Shown in pieces: positions 39,517-39,548 of a stretch of 39,548 nt of DNA; position 1 is the stretch's first letter; each line of letters starts with the position of its first letter. A program made the translations under genes and the position numbers. The notes beneath the pieces are model-generated. The model was not told the DNA's origin, ran no database searches, and worked only from the letters and a program-made list of their open reading frames with translations. Source of the DNA: an uncultured Clostridia bacterium (GTDB lineage Bacteria; Bacillota; Clostridia; TANB77; CAG-508). The stretch lies in assembly GCA_948739805.1 (NCBI GenBank), contig CAPYID010000015.1, positions 1 through 39,548 on the forward strand, written 5' to 3'.

Positions 39517-39548
39517 TTATCCACATTTTTTTTTATTTTTTCCACATT
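39517..39548. promoter_or_regulatory. oriC: Left edge of oriC: DnaA boxes
   Basis: A perfect DnaA box TTATCCACA lies at 39517-39525 and a one-mismatch box TTTTCCACA at 39538-39546, in AT-rich DNA upstream of rpmH. In firmicutes the rpmH-dnaA interval contains the origin. The window stops here, so only its first boxes are seen. Confidence 0.75.

Noticed and set aside
1..39548. CRISPR array or tandem spacer-repeat structure
   Set aside because: No regularly spaced direct repeats of 20-40 bases seen anywhere; the only short tandem is the 11-mer pair at 5877-5898.

Overview
The window is very AT-rich (well under 30% G+C by eye) and reads as a chromosome segment of a spore-forming, anaerobe-like Clostridia member (Bacillota). 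The evidence is strong AGGAGG ribosome binding sites, two small spore coat genes, a spore photoproduct lyase-like radical SAM protein, an agr-type peptide locus and, at the right edge, the conserved origin-side block rpmH-rnpA-yidD-yidC-jag-mnmE-mnmG-parA-parB on the minus strand. The last bases hold a perfect DnaA box, so the window ends inside the rpmH-dnaA origin region.

Layout. 1-0.9 kb: a secreted-protein gene broken by an in-frame TAA, behind TGTCA-like repeats spaced exactly 10 bp apart. 0.9-7.5 kb (minus): ECF sigma factor with membrane partner, two coat proteins, PcrA helicase, a compositionally foreign gene, and release factor RF1. 7.6-10.9 kb: an agr-like quorum-sensing locus, with regulator and histidine kinase on plus, converging on agrB and a 40-residue agrD that I found by translation on minus. 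10.9-13.7 kb (minus): a pseudouridine synthase, a SAM methyltransferase with a structured leader, and the SplB-like protein. 13.8-17.9 kb: a patch of damaged accessory genes: an LPXTG surface-protein relic, a split DUF6688 gene, a gene with an internal stop and a frameshift, a transposase fragment, and an AbiEi-like regulator frameshifted and joined to a nuclease. 18.0-19.5 kb: an intact XRE regulator-Fic operon. 19.7-24.6 kb: DUF2207 protein, IspH, a carbohydrate-binding module, a YmfI/FabG-type reductase, three tRNAs (Thr, Glu, Lys) and a DUF1858 protein.

24.9-30.5 kb (plus): the most unusual unit. A small membrane protein with an apparent AUA start, a VirD4-like coupling ATPase, a pilin-like protein, a TrbL/VirB6-like protein and a PrgI/VirB3-like protein lead directly into a DnaD-type primosome protein and a DnaI/DnaC-type helicase loader. 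No VirB4 ATPase, relaxase or integrase is present. A strong terminator and two tRNA-Ser genes follow.

30.8-39.5 kb is the origin-side block. It lacks rsmG (gidB) at its usual place between mnmG and parA; a 565-bp non-coding gap rich in CAATG/CATTG repeats lies there instead. All functional statements are inferred from sequence motifs and remembered family features; no database search was run.
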